A stretch of 64,000 nucleotides of DNA from Metridium senile (Eukaryota; Cnidaria; Anthozoa; Actiniaria; Metridiidae), in assembly GCA_949775045.1 (NCBI GenBank), contig CATKSA010000210.1, positions 168,030-232,029 on the forward strand, in the 5' to 3' direction. The notes under the pieces were generated by a model. That model was given only the letters and a program-made list of their open reading frames with translations, searched no databases and was not told where the DNA came from. Position 1 is the stretch's first letter; each line of letters begins with the position of its first letter. A program made the translations under genes and the position numbers. This document shows positions 53,000 through 64,000 of this stretch, piece after piece.

Positions 53000-55900
53000 T
53001 ATAGGGTGATCTGAAAATGGGTTAAAAAGATCGAGGTTTTCGGCACAAAAGTTTTGCCTAGACCCTGTGAGCAATGTCGGAGAATATTAGAGCATTCTGA
53101 TAAATGCGCAAGATTTTAATTAGAAAAAACTACAAAATCCTACCCAGAATGCAATATGCCCGATAGGGTGATCTGAAAATGGGTTAAAAAGATCGGGATT
53201 GTCGGCACAAAATTTTCGCCTAGACCCTGTGAGCAATGTCTGAGAATATTAGAGCATTCTGATAAATGCGCAAGATTTTATTTAGAAAAAGCTACAAAAT
53301 CCTACCCAGAATGCAATATGCCCTATAGGGTGATCTGAAAATGGGTTAAAAAGATCGAGGTTTTCGGCACAAAATTTTTGCCTAGACCCTGTGAGCAATG
53401 TCTGAGAATATTAGAGCATTCTGATAAATGCGCAAGATTTTATTTAGAAAAAACTACAAAATCCTACCCAGAATGCAATATGCCCTATAGGGTGATCTGA
53501 GAATGGGTTAAAAAGATCGGGATTTTCGGCACAAAATTTTCGCCTAGACCCTGTGAGCAATGTCTGAGAATATTAGAGCATTCTGATAAATGCGCAAGAT
53601 TTTATTTAGAAAAAGCTACAAAATCCTACCCAGAATGCAATATGCCCTATAGGGTGATCTGAAAATGGGTTAAAAAGATCGAGGTTTTCGGCACAAAATT
53701 TTTGCCTAGACCCTGTGAGCAATGTCTGAGAATATTAGAGCATTCTGATAAATGCGCAAGATTTTATTTAGAAAAAACTACAAAATCCTACCCAGAATGC
53801 AATATGCCCTATAGGGTGATCTGAGAATGGGTTAAAAAGATCGGGATTTTCGGCACAAAATTTTCGCCTAGACCCTGTGAGCAATGTCTGAGAATATTAG
53901 AGCATTCTGATAAATGCGCAAGATTTTATTTAGAAAAAACTACAAAATCCTACCCAGAATGCAATATGCCCTATAGGGTGATCTGAGAATGGGTTAAAAA
54001 GATCGGGATTTTCGGCACAAAATTTTCGCCTAGACCCTGTGAGCAATGTCTGAGAATATTAGAGCATTCTGATAAATGCGCAAGATTTTATTTAGAAAAA
54101 ACTACAAAATCCTACCCAGAATGCAATATGCCCGATAGGGTGATCTGAAAATGGGTTAAAAAGATCGGGATTGTCGGCACAAAATTTTCGCCTAGACCCT
54201 GTGAGCAATGTCTGAGAATATTAGAGCATTCTGATAAATGCGCAAGATTTTATTTAGAAAAAACTACAAAATCCTACCCAGAATGCAATATGCCCTATAG
54301 GGTGATCTGAGAATGGGTTAAAAAGATCGGGATTTTCGGCACAAAATTTTCGCCTAGACCCTGTGAGCAATGTCTGAGAATATTAGAGCATTCTGATAAA
54401 TGCGCAAGATTTTATTTAGAAAAAACTACAAAATCCTACCCAGAATGCAATATGCCCTATAGGGTGATCTGAGAATGGGTTAAAAAGATCGGGATTTTCG
54501 GCACAAAATTTTCGCCTAGACCCTGTGAGCAATGTCTGAGAATATTAGAGCATTCTGATAAATGCGCAAGATTTTATTTAGAAAAAACTACAAAATCCTA
54601 CCCAGAATGCAATATGCCCGATAGGGTGATCTGAAAATGGGTTAAAAAGATCGGGATTGTCGGCACAAAATTTTCGCCTAGACCCTGTGAGCAATGTCTG
54701 AGAATATTAGAGCATTCTGATAAATGCGCAAGATTTTATTTAGAAAAAAGTACAAAATCCTACCCAGAATGCAATATGCCCTATAGGGTGATCTGAAAAT
54801 GTGTTAAAAAGATCGGGATTTTTGGCACAAAATTTACGCCTAGACCCTGTGGGCAATGTCTGAGAATATTAGAGCTTTCTGATAAATGCGCAAGATTTTA
54901 TTTAGAAAAAACTACAAAATCCTACTCAGAATGCAATATGCCCTATAGGGTGATCTGAAAATGTGATAAAAAAATCGGGGTTTTAGGCACAAAATTTTTG
55001 CCTAGACCCTGTGAGCAATGTCTGAAAATATTAGAGCATTCTGATAAATGCGCAATATTTTATTTAGAAAAAGCTACAAAATCCTACCCAGAATGCAATA
55101 TGCCCAAAGAGTGATCTGAAAATGGGTTAAAAAGATCGAGGTTTTCAGCACAAAATTTTCGACTAGACCCTGTGAGCAATGTCTGAGAATATTAGAGCAT
55201 TCTGATAAATGCGCAAGACTTTATTTAGAAAAAACCTCAAAATCCTACCCAGAATGCAATTTGCCCTATAAGGTGATCTGAAAATGGGTTAAAAAGATCG
55301 GGGTTTTCGGCACAAAATTTTTGCCTAGACCCTGTGAGCAATGTCTGAGAATATTAGAGCATTCTGATAAATGCGCAAGATTTAATTTAGAAAAAACTAC
55401 AAAATCCTACCCAGAATGCAATATGCCCTTTAGGGTGATCTGAAAATGGGTTAAAAAGATCGGGATTTTCGGCACAAAATTTTCGCCTAGACCCTGTGAG
55501 CAATGTCTGAGAATATTAGAGCTTTCTGATAAATGCGCAAGATTTTATTTAGAAAAAACTACAAAATCCTACCCAGAATGCAATATGCCCTATAGGGTGA
55601 TCTGAAAATGTGATAAAAAGATCGGGATTTTCGGCACAAAATTTTCGCCTAGACCCTGTGAGCAATGTCTGAGAATATTAGAGCTTTCTGATAAATGCGC
55701 AAGATTTTATTTAGAAAAAACTACAAAATCCTACCCAGAATGCAATATGCCCTATAGGGTGATCTGAAAATGGATTAAAAAGATCGGGGTTTTAGGCACA
55801 AAATTTTTGCCTAGACCTTGTGAGCAATGTCTGAGAATATTAGAGCATTCTGATAAATGCGCAAGATTTTATTTAGAAAAAGCTACAAAATCCTACCCAG

Positions 55901-58900
55901 AATGCAATATGCCCTATAGGGTGATCTGAAAATGGGTTAAAAAGATCGAGGTTTTCGGCACAAAATTTTTGCCTAGACCCTGTGAGCAATGTCTGAGAAT
56001 ATTAGAGCATTCTGATAAATGCGCAAGATTTTATTTAGAAAAAACTACAAAATCCTACCCAGAATGCAATATGCCCTATAGGGTGATCTGAGAATGGGTT
56101 AAAAAGATCGGGATTTTCGGCACAAAATTTTCGCCTAGACCCTGTGAGCAATGTCTGAGAATATTAGAGCATTCTGATAAATGCGCAAGATTTTATTTAG
56201 AAAAAACTACAAAATCCTACCCAGAATGCAATATGCCCTATAGGGTGATCTGAGAATGGGTTAAAAAGATCGGGATTTTCGGCACAAAATTTTCGCCTAG
56301 ACCCTGTGAGCAATGTCTGAGAATATTAGAGCATTCTGATAAATGCGCAAGATTTTATTTAGAAAAAACTACAAAATCCTACCCAGAATGCAATATGCCC
56401 GATAGGGTGATCTGAAAATGGGTTAAAAAGATCGGGATTGTCGGCACAAAATTTTCGCCTAGACCCTGTGAGCAATGTCTGAGAATATTAGAGCATTCTG
56501 ATAAATGCGCAAGATTTTATTTAGAAAAAAGTACAAAATCCTACCCAGAATGCAATATGCCCTATAGGGTGATCTGAAAATGTGTTAAAAAGATCGGGAT
56601 TTTTGGCACAAAATTTACGCCTAGACCCTGTGGGCAATGTCTGAGAATATTAGAGCTTTCTGATAAATGCGCAAGATTTTATTTAGAAAAAACTACAAAA
56701 TCCTACTCAGAATGCAATATGCCCTATAGGGTGATCTGAAAATGTGATAAAAAAATCGGGGTTTTAGGCACAAAATTTTTGCCTAGACCCTGTGAGCAAT
56801 GTCTGAAAATATTAGAGCATTCTGATAAATGCGCAATATTTTATTTAGAAAAAGCTACAAAATCCTACCCAGAATGCAATATGCCCAAAGAGTGATCTGA
56901 AAATGGGTTAAAAAGATCGAGGTTTTCAGCACAAAATTTTCGACTAGACCCTGTGAGCAATGTCTGAGAATATTAGAGCATTCTGATAAATGCGCAAGAC
57001 TTTATTTAGAAAAAACCTCAAAATCCTACCCAGAATGCAATTTGCCCTATAAGGTGATCTGAAAATGGGTTAAAAAGATCGGGGTTTTCGGCACAAAATT
57101 TTTGCCTAGACCCTGTGAGCAATGTCTGAGAATATTAGAGCATTCTGATAAATGCGCAAGATTTAATTTAGAAAAAACTACAAAATCCTACCCAGAATGC
57201 AATATGCCCTTTAGGGTGATCTGAAAATGGGTTAAAAAGATCGGGATTTTCGGCACAAAATTTTCGCCTAGACCCTGTGAGCAATGTCTGAGAATATTAG
57301 AGCTTTCTGATAAATGCGCAAGATTTTATTTAGAAAAAACTACAAAATCCTACCCAGAATGCAATATGCCCTATAGGGTGATCTGAAAATGTGATAAAAA
57401 GATCGGGATTTTCGGCACAAAATTTTCGCCTAGACCCTGTGAGCAATGTCTGAGAATATTAGAGCTTTCTGATAAATGCGCAAGATTTTATTTAGAAAAA
57501 ACTACAAAATCCTACCCAGAATGCAATATGCCCTATAGGGTGATCTGAAAATGGATTAAAAAGATCGGGGTTTTAGGCACAAAATTTTTGCCTAGACCTT
57601 GTGAGCAATGTCTGAGAATATTAGAGCATTCTGATAAATGCGCAAGATTTTATTTAGAAAAAGCTACAAAATCCTACCCAGAATGCAATATGCCCTATAG
57701 GGTGATCTGAAAATGGGTTAAAAAGATCGAGGTTTTCGGCACAAAAGTTTTGCCTAGACCCTGTGAGCAATGTCGGAGAATATTAGAGCATTCTGATAAA
57801 TGCGCAAGATTTTAATTAGAAAAAACTACAAAATCCTACCCAGAATGCAATATGCCCGATAGGGTGATCTGAAAATGGGTTAAAAAGATCGGGATTGTCG
57901 GCACAAAATTTTCGCCTAGACCCTGTGAGCAATGTCTGAGAATATTAGAGCATTCTGATAAATGCGCAAGATTTTATTTAGAAAAAGCTACAAAATCCTA
58001 CCCAGAATGCAATATGCCCTATAGGGTGATCTGAAAATGGGTTAAAAAGATCGAGGTTTTCGGCACAAAATTTTTGCCTAGACCCTGTGAGCAATGTCTG
58101 AGAATATTAGAGCATTCTGATAAATGCGCAAGATTTTATTTAGAAAAAACTACAAAATCCTACCCAGAATGCAATATGCCCTATAGGGTGATCTGAGAAT
58201 GGGTTAAAAAGATCGGGATTTTCGGCACAAAATTTTCGCCTAGACCCTGTGAGCAATGTCTGAGAATATTAGAGCATTCTGATAAATGCGCAAGATTTTA
58301 TTTAGAAAAAGCTACAAAATCCTACCCAGAATGCAATATGCCCTATAGGGTGATCTGAAAATGGGTTAAAAAGATCGAGGTTTTCGGCACAAAATTTTTG
58401 CCTAGACCCTGTGAGCAATGTCTGAGAATATTAGAGCATTCTGATAAATGCGCAAGATTTTATTTAGAAAAAACTACAAAATCCTACCCAGAATGCAATA
58501 TGCCCTATAGGGTGATCTGAGAATGGGTTAAAAAGATCGGGATTTTCGGCACAAAATTTTCGCCTAGACCCTGTGAGCAATGTCTGAGAATATTAGAGCA
58601 TTCTGATAAATGCGCAAGATTTTATTTAGAAAAAACTACAAAATCCTACCCAGAATGCAATATGCCCTATAGGGTGATCTGAGAATGGGTTAAAAAGATC
58701 GGGATTTTCGGCACAAAATTTTCGCCTAGACCCTGTGAGCAATGTCTGAGAATATTAGAGCATTCTGATAAATGCGCAAGATTTTATTTACAAAAAACTA
58801 CAAAATCCTACCCAGAATGCAATATGCCCGATAGGGTGATCTGAAAATGGGTTAAAAAGATCGGGATTGTCGGCACAAAATTTTCGCCTAGACCCTGTGA

Positions 58901-61900
58901 GCAATGTCTGAGAATATTAGAGCATTCTGATAAATGCGCAAGATTTTATTTAGAAAAAAGTACAAAATCCTACCCAGAATGCAATATGCCCTATAGGGTG
59001 ATCTGAAAATGTGTTAAAAAGATCGGGATTTTTGGCACAAAATTTACGCCTAGACCCTGTGGGCAATGTCTGAGAATATTAGAGCTTTCTGATAAATGCG
59101 CAAGATTTTATTTAGAAAAAACTACAAAATCCTACTCAGAATGCAATATGCCCTATAGGGTGATCTGAAAATGTGATAAAAAAATCGGGGTTTTAGGCAC
59201 AAAATTTTTGCCTAGACCCTGTGAGCAATGTCTGAAAATATTAGAGCATTCTGATAAATGCGCAATATTTTATTTAGAAAAAGCTACAAAATCCTACCCA
59301 GAATGCAATATGCCCAAAGAGTGATCTGAAAATGGGTTAAAAAGATCGAGGTTTTCAGCACAAAATTTTCGACTAGACCCTGTGAGCAATGTCTGAGAAT
59401 ATTAGAGCATTCTGATAAATGCGCAAGACTTTATTTAGAAAAAACCTCAAAATCCTACCCAGAATGCAATTTGCCCTATAAGGTGATCTGAAAATGGGTT
59501 AAAAAGATCGGGGTTTTCGGCACAAAATTTTTGCCTAGACCCTGTGAGCAATGTCTGAGAATATTAGAGCATTCTGATAAATGCGCAAGATTTAATTTAG
59601 AAAAAACTACAAAATCCTACCCAGAATGCAATATGCCCTTTAGGGTGATCTGAAAATGGGTTAAAAAGATCGAGGTTTTCGGCACAAAATTTTTGCCTAG
59701 ACCCTGTGAGCAATGTCTGAGAATATTAGAGCATTCTGATAAATGCGCAAGATTTTATTTAGAAAAAGCTACAAAATCCTACCCAGAATGCAATATGCCC
59801 AAAGGGTGATCTGAAAATGGGTTAAAAAGATCGAGGTTTTCAACACAAAATTTTCGACTAGACCCTGTGAGCAATGTCTGAGAATATTAGAGCATTCTGA
59901 TAAATGCGCAAGACTTTTATTTAGAAAAAACCTCAAAATCCTACCCAGAATGCAATTTGCCCTATAAGGTGATCTGAAAATGGGTTAAAAAGATCGGGGT
60001 TTTCGGCACAAAATTTTTGCCTAGACCCTGTGAGCAATGTCTGAGAATATTAGAGCATTCTGATAAATGCGCAAGATTTTATTTAGAAAAAACTACAAAA
60101 TCCTACCCAGAATGCAATATGCCCTATAGGGTGATCTGAAAATGGGTTAAAAAGATCGAGGTTTTCGGCACAAAATTTTTGCCTAGACCCTGTGAGCAAT
60201 GTCTGAGAATATTAGTGCATTCTGATAAATGCGCAAGATTTTATTTAGAAAAAGCTACAAAATCCTACCCAGAATGCAATATGCCCAAAGGGTGATCTGA
60301 AAATGGGTTAAAAAGATCGAGGTTTTCGGCACAAAATTTTTGCCTAGACCCTGTGAGCAATGTCTGAGAATATTAGAGCATTCTGATAAATGCGCAAGAT
60401 TTTATTTAGAAAAAACTACAAAATCCTACCCAGAATGCAATATGCCCTATAGGGTGATCTGAAAATGTGTTAAAAAGATCGGGATTTTCGGCACAAAATT
60501 TTCGCCTAGACCCTGTGAGCAATGTCTGAGAATATTAGAGCTTTCTGATAAATGCGCAAGATTTTATTTAGAAAAAACTACAAAATCCTACCCAGAATGC
60601 AATATGCCCTATAGGGTGATCTGAAAATGTGATAAAAAGATCGGGATTTTCGGCACAAAATTTTCGCCTAGACCCTGTGAGCAATGTCTGAGAATATTAG
60701 AGCTTTCTGATAAATGCGCAAGATTTTATTTAGAAAAAACTACAAAATCCTACCCAGAATGCAATATGCCCTATAGGGTGATCTGAAAATGGATTAAAAA
60801 GATCGGGGTTTTAGGCACAAAATTTTTGCCTAGACCCTGTGAGCAATGTCTGAGAATATTAGAGCATTCTGATAAATGCGCAAGATTTTATTTAGAAAAA
60901 GCTACAAAATCCTACCCAGAATGCAATATGCCCTATAGGGTGATCTGAAAATGGGTTAAAAAGATCGAGGTTTTCGGCACAAAAGTTTTGCCTAGACCCT
61001 GTGAGCAATGTCTGAGAATATTAGAGCATTCTGATAAATGCGCAAGATTTTATTTAGAAAAAACTACAAAATCCTACCCAGAATGCAATATGCCCGATAG
61101 GGTGATCTGAAAATTGGTTAAAAAGATCGGGATTGTCGGCACAAAATTTTCGCCTAGACCCTGTGAGCAATGTCTGAGAATATTAGAGCATTCTGATAAA
61201 TGCGCAAGATTTTATTTAGAAAAAGCTACAAAATCCTACCCAGAATGCAATATGCCCTATAGGGTGATCTGAAAATGGGTTAAAAAGATCGAGGTTTTCG
61301 GCACAAAATTTTTGCCTAGACCCTGTGAGCAATGTCTGAGAATATTAGAGCATTCTGATAAATGCGCAAGATTTTATTTAGAAAAAACTACAAAATCCTA
61401 CCCAGAATGCAATATGCCCTATAGGGTGATCTGAAAATGGGTTAAAAAGATCGAGGTTTTCGGCACAAAATTTTTTGCCTAGACCCTGTGAGCAATGTCT
61501 GAGAATATTAGAGCATTCTGATAAATGCGCAAGATTTTATTTAGAAAAAGCTACAAAATCCTACCCAGAATGCAATATGCCCAAAGGGTGATCTGAAAAT
61601 GGGTTAAAAAGATCGAGGTTTTCAGCACAAAATTTTCGACTAGACCCTGTGAGCAATGTCTGAGAATATTAGAGCATTCTGATAAATGCGCAAGACTTTT
61701 ATTTAGAAAAAACCTCAAAATCCTACCCAGAATGCAATATGCCCTATAGGGTGATCTGAAAATGGGTTAAAAAGATCGAGGTTTTCGGCACAAAAGTTTT
61801 GCCTAGACCCTGTGAGCAATGTCTGAGAATATTAGAGCATTCTGATAAATGCGCAAGATTTTATTTAGAAAAAACTACAAAATCCTACCCAGAATGCAAT

Positions 61901-63900
61901 ATGCCCGATAGGGTGATCTGAAAATGGGTTAAAAAGATCGGGATTGTCGGCACAAAATTTTCGCCTAGACCCTGTGAGCAATGTCTGAGAATATTAGAGC
62001 ATTCTGATAAATGCGCAAGATTTTATTTAGAAAAAGCTACAAAATCCTACCCAGAATGCAATATGCCCTATAGGGTGATCTGAAAATGGGTTAAAAAGAT
62101 CGAGGTTTTCGGCACAAAATTTTTGCCTAGACCCTGTGAGCAATGTCTGAGAATATTAGAGCATTCTGATAAATGCGCAAGATTTTATTTAGAAAAAACT
62201 ACAAAATCCTACCCAGAATGCAATATGCCCTATAGGGTGATCTGAGAATGGGTTAAAAAGATCGGGATTTTCGGCACAAAATTTTCGCCTAGACCCTGTG
62301 AGCAATGTCTGAGAATATTAGAGCATTCTGATAAATGCGCAAGATTTTATTTAGAAAAAACTACAAAATCCTACCCAGAATGCAATATGCCCGATAGGGT
62401 GATCTGAAAATGGGTTAAAAAGATCGGGATTGTCGGCACAAAATTTTCGCCTAGACCCTGTGAGCAATGTCTGAGAATATTAGAGCATTCTGATAAATGC
62501 GCAAGATTTTATTTAGAAAAAGCTACAAAATCCTACCCAGAATGCAATATGCCCTATAGGGTGATCTGAAAATGGGTTAAAAAGATCGAGGTTTTCGGCA
62601 CAAAATTTTTGCCTAGACCCTGTGAGCAATGTCTGAGAATATTAGAGCATTCTGATAAATGCGCAAGATTTTATTTAGAAAAAACTACAAAATCCTACCC
62701 AGAATGCAATATGCCCTATAGGGTGATCTGAGAATGGGTTAAAAAGATCGGGATTTTCGGCACAAAATTTTCGCCTAGACCCTGTGAGCAATGTCTGAGA
62801 ATATTAGAGCATTCTGATAAATGCGCAAGATTTTATTTAGAAAAAACTACAAAATCCTACCCAGAATGCAATATGCCCGATAGGGTGATCTGAAAATGGG
62901 TTAAAAAGATCGGGATTGTCGGCACAAAATTTTCGCCTAGACCCTGTGAGCAATGTCTGAGAATATTAGAGCATTCTGATAAATGCGCAAGATTTTATTT
63001 AGAAAAAACTACAAAATCCTACCCAGAATGCAATATGCCCGATAGGGTGATCTGAAAATGGGTTAAAAAGATCTGGATTGTCGGCACAAAATTTTCGCCT
63101 AGACCCTGTGAGCAATGTCTGAGAATATTAGAGCATTCTGATAAATGCGCAAGATTTTATTTAGAAAAAACTACAAAATCCTACCCAGAATGCAATATGC
63201 CCTATAGGGTGATCTGAGAATGGGTTAAAAAGATCGGGATTTTCGGCACAAAATTTTCGCCTAGACCCTGTGAGCAATGTCTGAGAATATTAGAGCATTC
63301 TGATAAATGCGCAAGATTTTATTTAGAAAAAACTACAAAATCCTACCCAGAATGCAATATGCCCGATAGGGTGATCTGAAAATGGGTTAAAAAGATCTGG
63401 ATTGTCGGCACAAAATTTTCGCCTAGACCCTGTGAGCAATGTCTGAGAATATTAGAGCATTCTGATAAATGCGCAAGATTTTATTTAGAAAAAACTACAA
63501 AATCCTACCCAGAATGCAATATGCCCGATAGGGTGATCTGAAAATGGGTTAAAAAGATCTGGATTGTCGGCACAAAATTTTCGCCTAGACCCTGTGAGCA
63601 ATGTCTGAGAATATTAGAGCATTCTGATAAATGCGCAAGATTTTATTTAGAAAAAAGTACAAAATCCTACCCAGAATGCAATATGCCCTATAGGGTGATC
63701 TGAAAATGTGTTAAAAAGATCGGGATTTTTGGCACAAAATTTACGCCTAGACCCTGTGGGCAATGTCTGAGAATATTAGAGCTTTCTGATAAATGCGCAA
63801 GATTTTATTTAGAAAAAACTACAAAATCCTACTCAGAATGCAATATGCCCTATAGGGTGATCTGAAAATGTGATAAAAAGATCGGGATTTTCGGCACAAA
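53000..63900. repeat. Long higher-order structure, offsets 1781 and about 4696 bp
   Basis: TTTGGCACAAAATTTACG occurs at 54821, 56602, 59031 and 63728, with offsets of 1781 (11 monomers), 2429 (15) and 4697 (29). CAAAAGTTTTGCC with TGTCGGAGAAT occurs near 53050 and 57746, an offset of 4696 (29 monomers). About 54.2-55.97 kb is repeated at about 55.98-57.75 kb. The 29-monomer period is the longest regular structure I found apart from the 13.9-kb insert duplication. Confidence 0.7.
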
Positions 63901-64000
63901 ATTTTCGCCTAGACCCTGTGAGCAATGTCTGAGAATATTAGAGCTTTCTGATAAATGCGCAAGATTTTATTTAGAAAAAACAACAAAATCCTACCCAGAA

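Larger units (their letters stand above)
43183..64000. repeat. Satellite array segment C, 162-bp monomer
   Basis: This segment holds about 129 monomers, again all in one orientation, running off the right edge of the window. The part up to about 51 kb resembles segment B in subfamily content. The part from about 53 kb is dominated by monomers with TGATCTGAGAATGGG, CCCGATAGGG and GGATTGTCGG, arranged in long higher-order units. Single-base indels are scattered, for example GACTTTTATTT near 59910 and 61693, AAAATTTTTTGCC near 61467 and CCCTATGGGTG near 45391. I see no gene. Confidence 0.98.

Noticed and set aside
1..64000. A bacterial or phage genomic window with promoters, ribosome binding sites and operons
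   Set aside because: There are no gene-length frames on either strand, and the content is a eukaryotic-type satellite with tRNA-derived element motifs.

Overview
The window is almost entirely one tandem satellite DNA array. The monomer is 162 bp, about 36% G+C, and runs head-to-tail in a single orientation from the first base to the last, roughly 390 monomers in all. I saw no inverted monomer. No intact gene is present. This points to a eukaryotic, probably invertebrate, heterochromatic or (peri)centromeric block. The taxon cannot be fixed from the sequence, and neither centromere function nor map position is shown.

Layout: array segment A (1-28595, about 177 monomers); a 660-bp non-satellite insert (28596-29255); array segment B (29256-42522, about 82 monomers); a second copy of the same insert (42523-43182), exactly 13,927 bp downstream of the first; array segment C (43183-64000, about 129 monomers). 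The two inserts look identical base for base and interrupt the monomer at the same point, with related flanking monomers. They therefore derive from one insertion later duplicated with its satellite neighbourhood, not from two insertions.

The array is patchily organised into higher-order repeats of several sizes: 3, 4, 5, 6, 7, 9, 11 and 29 monomers. Each stretch has its own diagnostic variants, the pattern expected from repeated local unequal exchange. Monomer subfamilies are regional: one set dominates before about 25 kb, and another (with AAGACTT and CCTATAAGG) first appears at about 25.9 kb.

The insert is the only complex sequence. Its left ~80 bp, read in frame with the satellite, resembles a short piece of an ADAMTS-type metalloprotease. 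The remaining ~460 bp has inverted T-rich ends carrying tRNA T-arm/B-box motifs that face outward. It contains one well-formed tRNA-like A-box/B-box pair on the minus strand and a weaker tRNA-like unit on the plus strand that is followed by a hairpin and T7. This looks like a composite of tRNA-derived SINE-like parts or a foldback element. No translated product is supported; any transcription here would most plausibly be satellite RNA or RNA polymerase III transcripts from the insert.
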